Assembly: GCF_014385195.1 (NCBI RefSeq)
Contig: NZ_JACRTG010000007.1
Coordinates: 1 to 64,000, forward strand
DNA from: Paratissierella segnis
GTDB taxonomy: Bacteria > Bacillota > Clostridia > Tissierellales > Tissierellaceae
Direction of reading: 5' to 3'
DNA length: 64,000 bases
The notes under the pieces were generated by a model. That model made no database searches and had not been told where the DNA came from. It saw only the letters and a list, made by a program, of their open reading frames with translations. Made by a program: the position numbers and the translations under genes. Below, piece by piece: positions 28,495-36,699 of this stretch; position 1 is the first letter of the stretch; the number at the start of each line of letters is the position of its first letter.

Positions 28495-29346
28495 ATGTTA
28501 ATTACAATGGGAGAAATGCTTATAGAAGCAAAGAAAAAAAATTATGCCATACCAGCTCCAAATGTTTGGGATGAATTTTCAATTAGAGCTGCCATAGAAG
28601 CAGGAGAAGAATGTGACAGTCCTGTAATTTTAGATGGCTCTTATGAAGAAAGCAAAGGAGATAAAGCTCCTCAAATCATGTATGAACAAATGCTTTATGC
28701 AATTCCTATGGCAAAAGCGGCTAAGGTACCTGTTGCTATAAATTTAGATCATGGTAAAACATTTAAACAAGCAATGATAGCAATTAAAGCAGGATACACA
28801 TCAGTGATGATAGATTGTAGTAGTTGTCCGTTTGAAGAAAATGTTGAAAAGGTTAAGCAAGTAGTTGATGCAGCTCATGCAGTTGGTGTAAGTGTCGAAG
28901 CAGAACTTGGACATGTAGGAAGAGGAACAAATTATGCTGTAGATGGGAAAGCCAATTTAACACGGCCGGAGGAAGCTATTAAATACGTTGAATTCACAGG
29001 TGTTGACTGCTTGGCGGTTGCAGTAGGAACAGCACACGGGCCATATATAGGCACACCTCATATAGATTTTGAACGTCTTGAAGAAATTAGAAATGCAGTA
29101 GATATACCCTTGGTAATGCATGGTGGTTCGGGTACGGGTGATGTAAATCTTAGCAAGGCTGCAAGAAGTGGAATCAACAAGGTGAATTTATATACAGATT
29201 TAGTAACAGCCGGAATGAATGAGTTAAGAAAATTTGATTTGGGAAATGAATATGATTTTAGCAAAGCTGTTAAAGTTGCATTTGAAGGATATAAATCAAA
29301 GATTAAATTCTATATGGATCTATTGGGATCATCCAATAACGCATAA
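28495..29346 (+). CDS. Class II ketose-bisphosphate aldolase
   Basis: A 283-residue zinc aldolase of the FbaA/GatY/KbaY family, ATG 28495 behind AAAGGAGG. Catalytic and metal features are NLDHGKTF (Asp85, His86), VEAELGHVGRG, AVAVGTAHGPY and MHGGSGTGDV; the last two bind the zinc and the ketose phosphate. These enzymes split ketose 1,6-bisphosphates, such as fructose or tagatose bisphosphate, into dihydroxyacetone phosphate and an aldehyde. Its place in a PTS cluster suggests that the imported sugar ends as a ketose phosphate, but the exact epimer is not clear from sequence alone. Confidence 0.9.
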   Translation: MLITMGEMLIEAKKKNYAIPAPNVWDEFSIRAAIEAGEECDSPVILDGSYEESKGDKAPQIMYEQMLYAIPMAKAAKVPVAINLDHGKTFKQAMIAIKAGYTSVMIDCSSCPFEENVEKVKQVVDAAHAVGVSVEAELGHVGRGTNYAVDGKANLTRPEEAIKYVEFTGVDCLAVAVGTAHGPYIGTPHIDFERLEEIRNAVDIPLVMHGGSGTGDVNLSKAARSGINKVNLYTDLVTAGMNELRKFDLGNEYDFSKAVKVAFEGYKSKIKFYMDLLGSSNNA

Positions 29347-29376
29347 TTTACAGAAAAAGAATAAGGAGGCAAAAAA

Positions 29377-30441
29377 ATGGCGGGTAAGGAAATCGTTTTT
29401 GGGGCAATAATGGATATGCATAAAACTGAATTGCATAAAGTAGTACTTCCTGAATTAGCACCTGATGAAATATTGCTGAAAATGGAAAAAATTAACCTAT
29501 GTACTACCGATTATCAACATTGGATGGGTTTAAGAAATCACTATGGGTTTCCAAAAGCTGATGGGCATGAATATTCAGGTATAATAATAGAAAAAGGTTC
29601 AGATGTCGGGGATAATCTTCAAATAGGGGACAGAGTTTCTGGAGGGTATAAGGGGTGCGGGTATTGCATTCCATGTAGAGAAGGTTTCCCTAATGAGTGT
29701 ATAAACAAGGATTCTGTTTCTACGAGATACGCAATAGAATTTAAAGGTGGAAAAGCTTTTGCAAATTACAAAATTCTTTCTGCGAAAGAAGCGGTTAAAG
29801 TTTCCAAAGATATCCCTGCAGAGGAAGCAGGCTTTCTGGAACCTGTTTCCACAGCAGTTGAATGTGCGTTTAGAGCTAAAATTAAACCTACTGAGGATGT
29901 TGTGATTATCGGTGCAGGTACAATGGGAATCGTAAATGCTCAAGTTGCTCACGCTTTTGGTGCAAGAGTAATAATTAGTGATATTTCAGATAAGAAAGTT
30001 GAAACGGCAAAAAAAATGGGATTTGCGGAAGTGATTCATTCAAGAAAGACAGATCCTGTAGAAGAAGTAAAAAGGTTAACCAATGGTAAGGGAGCAGATG
30101 TTGTTATTGCCGCAGTAGGAAATACTATTGCCTATAAGCAGGGCATGGAAATGCTTAAACATTTTAGAGGAAGATTTATGGTATTTCCTGCAGGATATCC
30201 AAAACCTGAGTTGGAAATTGATCCTAATGAGATGCATTACCGAAAAATAGAAATAATCGGTTCCTATGAAGCCAATGATTATGATTACCTGATAGCAAGC
30301 AGATTGCTAAGCTATAAGATGATTAATATGAGTTATGCTTTGGAAGGAAAGGCTTTCCCGTTAAAAAACATTAACGACGCATTTGAAGCTGCTTCTATTC
30401 CTGATTCTTATAGAGTTACTATCGATTTGCAAGACATATAA
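29377..30441 (+). CDS. Zinc-dependent alcohol dehydrogenase, sorbitol dehydrogenase-like
   Basis: A 354-residue medium-chain dehydrogenase, ATG 29377 behind AAGGAGG, 30 bases after the aldolase gene. Catalytic zinc ligands are seen in CTTDYQHW and GHEYSG. The structural-zinc loop is present (CGYCIPCREGFPNEC). The Rossmann fold has VVIIGAGTMGIVNAQVA. Family members oxidise polyol or sugar-phosphate hydroxyls with NAD(P). In this operon it most likely oxidises a polyol phosphate to the ketose substrate of the pathway; which polyol is unknown. Confidence 0.88.
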   Translation: MAGKEIVFGAIMDMHKTELHKVVLPELAPDEILLKMEKINLCTTDYQHWMGLRNHYGFPKADGHEYSGIIIEKGSDVGDNLQIGDRVSGGYKGCGYCIPCREGFPNECINKDSVSTRYAIEFKGGKAFANYKILSAKEAVKVSKDIPAEEAGFLEPVSTAVECAFRAKIKPTEDVVIIGAGTMGIVNAQVAHAFGARVIISDISDKKVETAKKMGFAEVIHSRKTDPVEEVKRLTNGKGADVVIAAVGNTIAYKQGMEMLKHFRGRFMVFPAGYPKPELEIDPNEMHYRKIEIIGSYEANDYDYLIASRLLSYKMINMSYALEGKAFPLKNINDAFEAASIPDSYRVTIDLQDI

Positions 30442-30455
30442 GGGGGTAAAATTGT

Positions 30456-30893
30456 ATGCGCAAAATATTTGATGAACAAAACATAAACCCACATGTACCA
30501 GGTATAATTATATTAACACATGGCCCCTTAGCTATAAGTTTAGTTGAGTCAGTTGAAATGCTATGTTTAAAGGTTGAAAATCTGGCAGCATTTTCTCTAG
30601 ATGAAAATGATGCACCTGAATATTATCATGATGAATTTATAAAAGCATTAAATGCTTTTCCTAAGAGTTCAATAGTATTACTGGATTTATTTGGAGGCAC
30701 TCCATGTAATCAATTAGTTGTTCATATGAAGAAAAATGAGGCAACTTGTTTAGCTTTAACAGGTGTAAATATGCCTATTTTAGTAGAAGCTATTTCTTTG
30801 AGAGGGATGTATAAAGGCAACGGACTATTAAAAGAGCTTAAAAAGATTGGAAATGAAGGTATAGTGAATATAAATGAACTGCTACTAGATTAA
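30456..30893 (+). CDS. PTS mannose-family IIA component
   Basis: A 145-residue cytoplasmic domain, ATG 30456 behind AAGGGGG, 14 bases after the dehydrogenase. The phospho-site motif ILTHGPLA gives His22, and the DLFGGTPCNQL motif is characteristic of IIA-Man. It receives phosphate from HPr and passes it to IIB. IIA and IIB are encoded separately and are not fused as in E. coli ManX. It lies directly before the membrane subunit gene. Confidence 0.92.
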   Translation: MRKIFDEQNINPHVPGIIILTHGPLAISLVESVEMLCLKVENLAAFSLDENDAPEYYHDEFIKALNAFPKSSIVLLDLFGGTPCNQLVVHMKKNEATCLALTGVNMPILVEAISLRGMYKGNGLLKELKKIGNEGIVNINELLLD

Positions 30894-30940
30894 GAATTAT
30901 TTTAATTAAAATTAAATAAATTTAATCAAGGAGGGATAAA

Positions 30941-32545
30941 ATGACTTTTTTACAGGCATTATTTATAACTATAATTTATTGGTTAAATAAAGTTGAATTA
31001 TCAAATTATTTCAGTTGGTGGATGTTTGGCAGAGCTATTACTTGTGGATTTTGGTCAGGATTGATTTTAGGAGATGTAGTAACCGGAGTTATAGCAGGCG
31101 GTGTAATTCAGTTAATTTATGCAGGACAGTCAGGAGCAGGAGGGGTTATTCCCAATGATGAAGGAGCAGCGGGTTTATTGGGAAGTGCTGTTGTAATACT
31201 ATCTGGGATTGAACCCGGTCTTGCAATTTCAATCGCAGTTGCGGTTGGACTATTATTTGCTCAATTGGATATTATTAAGAGAATAATTCATGGTTACTTT
31301 GGGAAGCTGGTTGACAAATATGCTGCTGAAGGCAATGTCAAAGGCATTTATAAGGTTGGATTGGGATATACAATGATATTAAAAGCAATATTATTTGGTG
31401 TTCCGATGTTTATAGCTACGTATTATGGGACTACAGTAATCGGTAATTTAATGAATTTATTGCCTGAATGGTTGACAAATGCTTTGACAGTTGCAGGTGG
31501 AATGCTTCCTGCTATTGGATTTGCAATGATAATTGTCATGATCGGGCGGCTTGACCTAATTCCATTTTTCATTGGAGGGTTTTTATTATCAGGATATACG
31601 TCATTAGGAATAATGCCAAAAGTATATATTGCTCTTGCAATAAGCTACTTATATATAATTTTTACAAATAAGAGTAAAGAAGAAGAGGAAGCTTTCGAGG
31701 AAGAACTTCAAGAAATTGAACCACCAAAAAGATTATTATCTAGGAAAGACCTGAACATGACCTTAGTAAGATGGTTGTTATTTGTTGAAATTTGTAATAG
31801 TTTTGATAAACAACAAGGAGTAGGTTTCTGTATGGCAATGGCTCCGGCTATGAAGAAAATTTATAAAGATGACCCTGAAGAAATGAAGGCCTCTTTGGTG
31901 CAGCATGCTGAATTCTACAATACATGTGCATCAATAGGATCTATTATTACAGGGATTGTTCTATCAATGGAAGAACAAAGAGCTCAGGGTTTGCCGATTA
32001 CAAGAGATGCTATAAGAACTGTTAAGGTTGGATTAATGGGCACACTTGCAGGTATTCATGAGTCTATTATTAATGGTGCTGTTCAACCTTTAATATTATT
32101 GACATTTGCAAATATAGCAGCTCAAGGGAAAGTATGGGCTCCGTTTGCTTTTGTTGCTTGTATGTTAATTTCAGTAATGTTTATTGAAAGCTATTTTTCA
32201 TATAGGGCAGGTTATAAAATGGGGTCAAGTGCAGCGGTAAAATTACTTCAAGGCGGAAAAATGCAGACTGTATTATCATTCTTCTCTGTCCTAGGGATGT
32301 TTATGGTTGGATGCTTATGTTTCTCAAGCATATCAATGCCTGTTGCTTTGACAATTGCAACAAGATCAAGCTCAATTGCTCTTCAAAGCATATTTGACAT
32401 GTTGGCACCTGGAATTCTTCCATTGGTTCTAATTTTATCTCTATATAAATATTATACAAGTGGAGCTAAGAATGCGATGCTGAAAGCAACACTATATGTA
32501 TTAATTACAGGGTTTGTTTTAGGGGCAATAGGATTCTTAGGATAA
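30941..32545 (+). CDS. Fused PTS mannose-family IIC-IID membrane protein
   Basis: A 534-residue membrane protein, ATG 30941 behind AAGGAGGG. Residues ~1-255 are an IIC channel domain with GLILGDVVTGVIAGG and QSGAGGVIPNDEG. Residues ~264-534 are an IID domain starting LLSRKDLNMTLVRW, with FDKQQGVGFCMAMAPAMK and the GTLAGIHESI region. In most mannose-family systems these are two separate proteins of ~260-300 residues. The same fusion is found in the second PTS operon of this window. It forms the sugar permease with the IIA and IIB proteins encoded nearby; sugar specificity is unassigned. Confidence 0.9.
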   Translation: MTFLQALFITIIYWLNKVELSNYFSWWMFGRAITCGFWSGLILGDVVTGVIAGGVIQLIYAGQSGAGGVIPNDEGAAGLLGSAVVILSGIEPGLAISIAVAVGLLFAQLDIIKRIIHGYFGKLVDKYAAEGNVKGIYKVGLGYTMILKAILFGVPMFIATYYGTTVIGNLMNLLPEWLTNALTVAGGMLPAIGFAMIIVMIGRLDLIPFFIGGFLLSGYTSLGIMPKVYIALAISYLYIIFTNKSKEEEEAFEEELQEIEPPKRLLSRKDLNMTLVRWLLFVEICNSFDKQQGVGFCMAMAPAMKKIYKDDPEEMKASLVQHAEFYNTCASIGSIITGIVLSMEEQRAQGLPITRDAIRTVKVGLMGTLAGIHESIINGAVQPLILLTFANIAAQGKVWAPFAFVACMLISVMFIESYFSYRAGYKMGSSAAVKLLQGGKMQTVLSFFSVLGMFMVGCLCFSSISMPVALTIATRSSSIALQSIFDMLAPGILPLVLILSLYKYYTSGAKNAMLKATLYVLITGFVLGAIGFLG

Positions 32546-32578
32546 GATAAACTATGAAGAAAGGAAGAACATAAAATA

Positions 32579-33553
32579 ATGGAAGAAAGGAAAAAAGTAT
32601 TAGTTATATTGGATATAAATAAAGAACAAAAAGAAAGAGTAATTGCAGTCGCTCCGAATTATAAGTATAATTTTCATAAATCACTTTCTACAGTAACAAG
32701 GGAAATTGTTCAGGAAGCAAATATAATTATTGGAAACCCTTCCAAAGATAGGGTAAGAGGAAGTGAGGCACTTGAATTCCTTCAGCTTTCAAGCGCAGGA
32801 TCAGAATCATATGTCAAGGAGGGTATTTTAAATAAAGATGTTATTTTAGCAAATGCAACAGGGGCTTATGGTCAGGGGATTTCAGAGTATATGATTTCAT
32901 TAGTACTTGCTTTGTTTAGAAATTTACATATATATAGAGATAATCAAAGCAAGCATTTATGGCAAGATGCAGGTAATAGTAGATTGGTAAGAGAAAGCAC
33001 AGTTTTGATTTTGGGACCTGGAGATATAGGTGGTTCATTTGCAAAAAAAATGCATAATCTGGGAGCAAAAACTATCAGTGTAAGAAGGACTATGGGTACA
33101 AAACCGGAATATATTGATGAACAATATACGAATGATTCACTTGATAGTTTAATACCTCGTGCTGATGTAATAGCTCTTTCACTTCCTAATACACCAGCTA
33201 CTACCAATATAATCAACAAAGACAGAATTGCATTAATGAAGAAAAGTGCAATAGTAATAAATGTGGGAAGAGGAAATGCTATTGAAATGGAGGCTTTATA
33301 TGAAGCTTTAAAGACCAAAAGAATAGCAGGTGCAGGATTAGATGTTTTCCCAGAAGAGCCACTTCCAGTTGATAGTCCTTTATGGGATTTGGATAATCTT
33401 ATTATTACACCTCATAATAATGGTGGAGAGCCTAAAAGCACAAATACAAAAATTATTGAATTATGTATAAAAAACTATACGGATTACATTAATAAAGGCA
33501 AGGTTGCTACAGAAGTAGATTTTAAAACCGGCTATAAAAAATCTATAGTTTAA
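32579..33553 (+). CDS. D-isomer-specific 2-hydroxyacid dehydrogenase family protein
   Basis: A 324-residue NAD-dependent dehydrogenase, ATG 32579, 33 bases after the PTS permease gene. The cofactor site is LGPGDIGGSFAKK. The family signature follows in NVGRGNAIEMEALYEAL and AGAGLDVFPEEPLP, with the catalytic histidine in ITPHNNGG. Members reduce 2-oxo acids or oxidise 2-hydroxy acids. Its place as last gene of a sugar PTS operon suggests that the pathway includes an acidic or glyoxylate-like intermediate. A strong terminator follows at 33571. Confidence 0.88.
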   Translation: MEERKKVLVILDINKEQKERVIAVAPNYKYNFHKSLSTVTREIVQEANIIIGNPSKDRVRGSEALEFLQLSSAGSESYVKEGILNKDVILANATGAYGQGISEYMISLVLALFRNLHIYRDNQSKHLWQDAGNSRLVRESTVLILGPGDIGGSFAKKMHNLGAKTISVRRTMGTKPEYIDEQYTNDSLDSLIPRADVIALSLPNTPATTNIINKDRIALMKKSAIVINVGRGNAIEMEALYEALKTKRIAGAGLDVFPEEPLPVDSPLWDLDNLIITPHNNGGEPKSTNTKIIELCIKNYTDYINKGKVATEVDFKTGYKKSIV

Positions 33554-33570
33554 ATACATTTTAGAAAATT

Positions 33571-33607
33571 AAAAACCATAAGGAAAACTTTTTCTTATGG
33601 TTTTTAT
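33571..33607 (+). terminator. Terminator of the first PTS operon
   Basis: A 12-base perfect stem AAAAACCATAAG / CTTATGGTTTTT (33571-33582 with 33594-33605), followed by T-rich sequence. Confidence 0.85.
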
Positions 33608-34017
33608 TGTAAATATAATATGGTGATGTTAATATATAAGTACTGAAACTAAATTAGATTTTTAACATACTACTGAATAATAGAATAATGGCCACAGGAT
33701 GTCTGACAGGAGAACTTTTATAGATGATTTTAAAACAATGATAACAAAACTAGTATTGTTAGGGTAATTAGTTAATTAGGTAGCATGTAAATATAGTATA
33801 ACTCAAACATCAGTAAGAAATTGATTAAGAAAAGGTCTGGTAATACTATAAAACTTGAGGTAATCAATTAGAATTAGAAAATAAAATGTAAACTCAAGGA
33901 GATGATGATTTTAAAATAAACCTAAATTTTTCTCTAAAGTAATGATATAGATCCATAATTACAAAAGAATGTTATATTTTGGAACATTTAAAATGCTAAA
34001 TTATATGGAGGTTAATT
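33608..34017. other. AT-rich intergenic region before the RpiR-type gene
   Basis: About 410 bases with no open reading frame bearing a ribosome site and no clear inverted repeat. No convincing sigma-A promoter was identified, although the downstream regulator must be transcribed from within this stretch or by read-through. Confidence 0.35.
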
Positions 34018-34830
34018 GTGGAAGAAGTTCTTTATAAATTATTAAATATTGTTAATAATAATTCTAGTGGTGATACTGAATATTCTATAGCAATGGGTTT
34101 ATTGAAAAATATTGGGGCTATTGGCAAATTATCAATAGAACAAATGGCAGATAAGTGTTACACGAGTACTGCTTCATTAAGCCGTTTTTGTAGAAAACTG
34201 GGCTTTAGTAATTATTCCTTATTTAAAAGTTCATTTAATCAAAATCCTTCAGAGTTGCTTATGTCTTCAGATCATAATGTTTATTATAGCCATTTAATGT
34301 CAGAGCAAAAAATTATAAACAGAGTAATAGAAAAACAAATTAATATTTTATCTACTTTTAAAGAAGAAATAGACGCAAACTGCATAAGTGAAATAATTGA
34401 CGAAATTAATAATGCTGAAGCTATTTATTTAATATGTAATAAAGAAGTTCAAGCATCCATTTTTGATTTTCAGTATAAAATGCTTTTAGCAGGTAAATAT
34501 GTTGAATACAGAAGAAGTGATTGGATTCAATCTTATTCTACAAAACCACATAGTTTAAGAATACAAATTAATATTTTTACTGTTGAAGGGTATAGCAGTA
34601 TGCACTCAAATATAATAGGGATTGATATTGCGGAGAGAATTAATTCAAAGGATAAAAGGTTAGTAGACCTTAAAGTTATTATAACTGATGAGGTTCCAAT
34701 AATTACAACAAAAAACAATAGAAATATGGAAGATGGTAAAAATTGTTCTATGATATTGAGTACATTTCTTAAAATTTTAAGTATTGCATATAGTGAAAAA
34801 TATGTATTAAGTAAAAGAAGTAAGAAATGA
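34018..34830 (+). CDS. RpiR/MurR-type regulator with degenerate effector domain
   Basis: A 270-residue protein, GTG 34018 behind ATGGAGG. Residues ~1-80 are an RpiR helix-turn-helix domain (LSIEQMADKCYTSTASLSRF, then CRKLGFSNYSLFKSS). The C-terminal part occupies the place of the SIS sugar-phosphate domain but lacks the usual glycine/serine-rich phosphate loop, and instead has AIYLICNKEVQAS and MLLAGKYVEY. RpiR proteins are sugar-phosphate-responsive repressors or activators. It lies downstream of the first PTS operon on the same strand and probably controls it. A changed effector pocket would fit an unusual ligand. Confidence 0.8.
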   Translation: MEEVLYKLLNIVNNNSSGDTEYSIAMGLLKNIGAIGKLSIEQMADKCYTSTASLSRFCRKLGFSNYSLFKSSFNQNPSELLMSSDHNVYYSHLMSEQKIINRVIEKQINILSTFKEEIDANCISEIIDEINNAEAIYLICNKEVQASIFDFQYKMLLAGKYVEYRRSDWIQSYSTKPHSLRIQINIFTVEGYSSMHSNIIGIDIAERINSKDKRLVDLKVIITDEVPIITTKNNRNMEDGKNCSMILSTFLKILSIAYSEKYVLSKRSKK

Positions 34831-34851
34831 GTAAAAAGAAACCGATTTCTT
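34830..34851 (-). terminator. Weak terminator of the ABC exporter genes
   Basis: AAGAAA (34836-34841) and TTTCTT (34846-34851) form a short hairpin which, on the minus strand, runs into Ts. It lies ~75 bases downstream of the second ABC gene. Confidence 0.4.
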
Positions 34852-34926
34852 AAAAAACAGCATATTAGCACATGAGTTGTTATTTTTATTTTGAAAGGTT
34901 TTATTTATTATGCGTATCACTCCTTA

Positions 34927-36699
34927 TCAAGAAGAATAGTCAAATTGACTGTTGTAAAGATCATAATAAAAACCCTTCTTCTCAAGAAGCCCATTATGTG
35001 TACCTTGTTCAATGATTTTTCCGTCTCTCATAACAAGTATCAAGTCCGCATCTTTTATAGTTGATAAGCGATGAGCAATTATAAAAGAGGTTCTGCCTTT
35101 CATCATGGTTTCAAAGGCTCTCTGTATTTTTATCTCTGTTCTTGTATCTATTGAAGAAGTAGCTTCATCTAGAATTAGAATTGGTGGCAAACACAGCATA
35201 ACTCTGGCTATGCATAATAGCTGCTTCTCACCTTGCGATAGGCTTTCGCCATCATCTGAAATGATGGCATCATAACCTTGAGGCATTCTTTTAATCACAT
35301 TGTGAACATGAGCTAGTTTAGCCGCATTTATTATCTCTTCCTCAGTAGCATCCGGTTTACCCATTATCAGATTATCACGTATTGTTCCTGATTTGAGCCA
35401 AGTATCTTGTAATACCATCCCATAGTTAGTTCTTAAACTTTTTCTCTTTATTTCGTAAATATCATGTCCATCTATTGATATACAGCCATTGTCAACTTCA
35501 TAAAATCGCATTAATAGGTTGATGATTGTTGTTTTTCCGCATCCGGTTGGGCCTACAATGGCAATTCTTTGACCTGGTTTTACTGAGATATTTAAATCTT
35601 CAATAAACTTTTTGTTTGGATTATATGAAAAATCAACATGTTTTAAAACAACTTCGCCTTTTATATTATTTAATTCTTTAGCGTCAGGCGAATCAGGGAC
35701 TTCACTTTTTTCTTCTATTAACTCAAATATACGCTGAGCACAAGCTAATGAGTTTTGAAGTTCAGTAACAACTCCCGAAATTTCATTAAAAGGCTTGGTA
35801 TATTGATTTGCATAATTTAAAAAGCTAGTTAGGACTCCTACAGTTAAATTACCGTTAATTACGGATAATGCTCCAAATATTCCAACTCCTGTGTAAACTA
35901 ACCCATTTATAAACCTGGTAGACGGATTGGTTATAGATGAAAAAAATACAGCATTCAGAGAAGCTTTCTCCAATCTTAAATTTATTTCCTCAAAATCCTT
36001 TGAAGATTCAGCTTCATGACTAAATGCCTGAACGACCTTCTGATTTCCTATCATTTCATCAATAAAAGCAGTTTGTTCACCTCTTATTTCTGATTGAAGT
36101 TTAAACATGCTATAGGTTTTTTTTGCGATAAAACTTGCTGCAAATATGGATATTGGAGTCAAACATACTACTACAAAAGCTATAGGAACACTTTCTTTAA
36201 ACATAAATATAAGAGTACCTAATATAGTGATAACACCGGTGAAGAATTGAGTAAACCCCATCAAAAGCCCATCGGCAAATTGATCCACATCTGCTATAAC
36301 CCTACTGACTATCTCCCCGTAAGAATGGCTATCAACGTATTTGAGCGGCAGAGTTTCAATTTTCTCAAAGGCTTCTTTTCTTATGTCACTTATCACATTA
36401 TAAACGATCCTATTATTGTAAACATTCATAATCCATTGAAATATGGCAGTAGTACCAATAAATATTCCTATGGAGATTAAAACTGATGTAAGTCCATTTA
36501 TATCAACATTATTTACACCTGCAATGCAATCAATAGCTTTGCCGATAAGGGTAAGTATATAAAGAGATGAGGCTACGGATATTCCTGCAGATATTATGGA
36601 TAAAAATATGTAAATCCAATATTTTTTTACATATATTAACACTTTAATTAAGGTTGTTTTTTGATTTTTCAATTCTATAACTTTGTCCAATTTATTCAC
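34927..36699 (-). CDS. ABC exporter half-transporter, second subunit
   Basis: A 590-residue permease-ATPase read leftwards from a GTG start at 36699 that overlaps the preceding gene by four bases (GTGA). The N-terminal ~320 residues form a six-helix exporter domain with EKIETLPLKYVDSHSYGE. The ATPase has Walker A GPTGCGKTT, a non-canonical signature LSQGEKQLL, and an intact Walker B with catalytic Glu (ILILDEATSSID). Paired with the upstream subunit it forms a heterodimer with one consensus and one degenerate ATP site, as in BmrCD or TM287/288. The substrate is likely a drug or lipid; it is not identified. Confidence 0.92.
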   Translation of the reverse strand: MNKLDKVIELKNQKTTLIKVLIYVKKYWIYIFLSIISAGISVASSLYILTLIGKAIDCIAGVNNVDINGLTSVLISIGIFIGTTAIFQWIMNVYNNRIVYNVISDIRKEAFEKIETLPLKYVDSHSYGEIVSRVIADVDQFADGLLMGFTQFFTGVITILGTLIFMFKESVPIAFVVVCLTPISIFAASFIAKKTYSMFKLQSEIRGEQTAFIDEMIGNQKVVQAFSHEAESSKDFEEINLRLEKASLNAVFFSSITNPSTRFINGLVYTGVGIFGALSVINGNLTVGVLTSFLNYANQYTKPFNEISGVVTELQNSLACAQRIFELIEEKSEVPDSPDAKELNNIKGEVVLKHVDFSYNPNKKFIEDLNISVKPGQRIAIVGPTGCGKTTIINLLMRFYEVDNGCISIDGHDIYEIKRKSLRTNYGMVLQDTWLKSGTIRDNLIMGKPDATEEEIINAAKLAHVHNVIKRMPQGYDAIISDDGESLSQGEKQLLCIARVMLCLPPILILDEATSSIDTRTEIKIQRAFETMMKGRTSFIIAHRLSTIKDADLILVMRDGKIIEQGTHNGLLEKKGFYYDLYNSQFDYSS

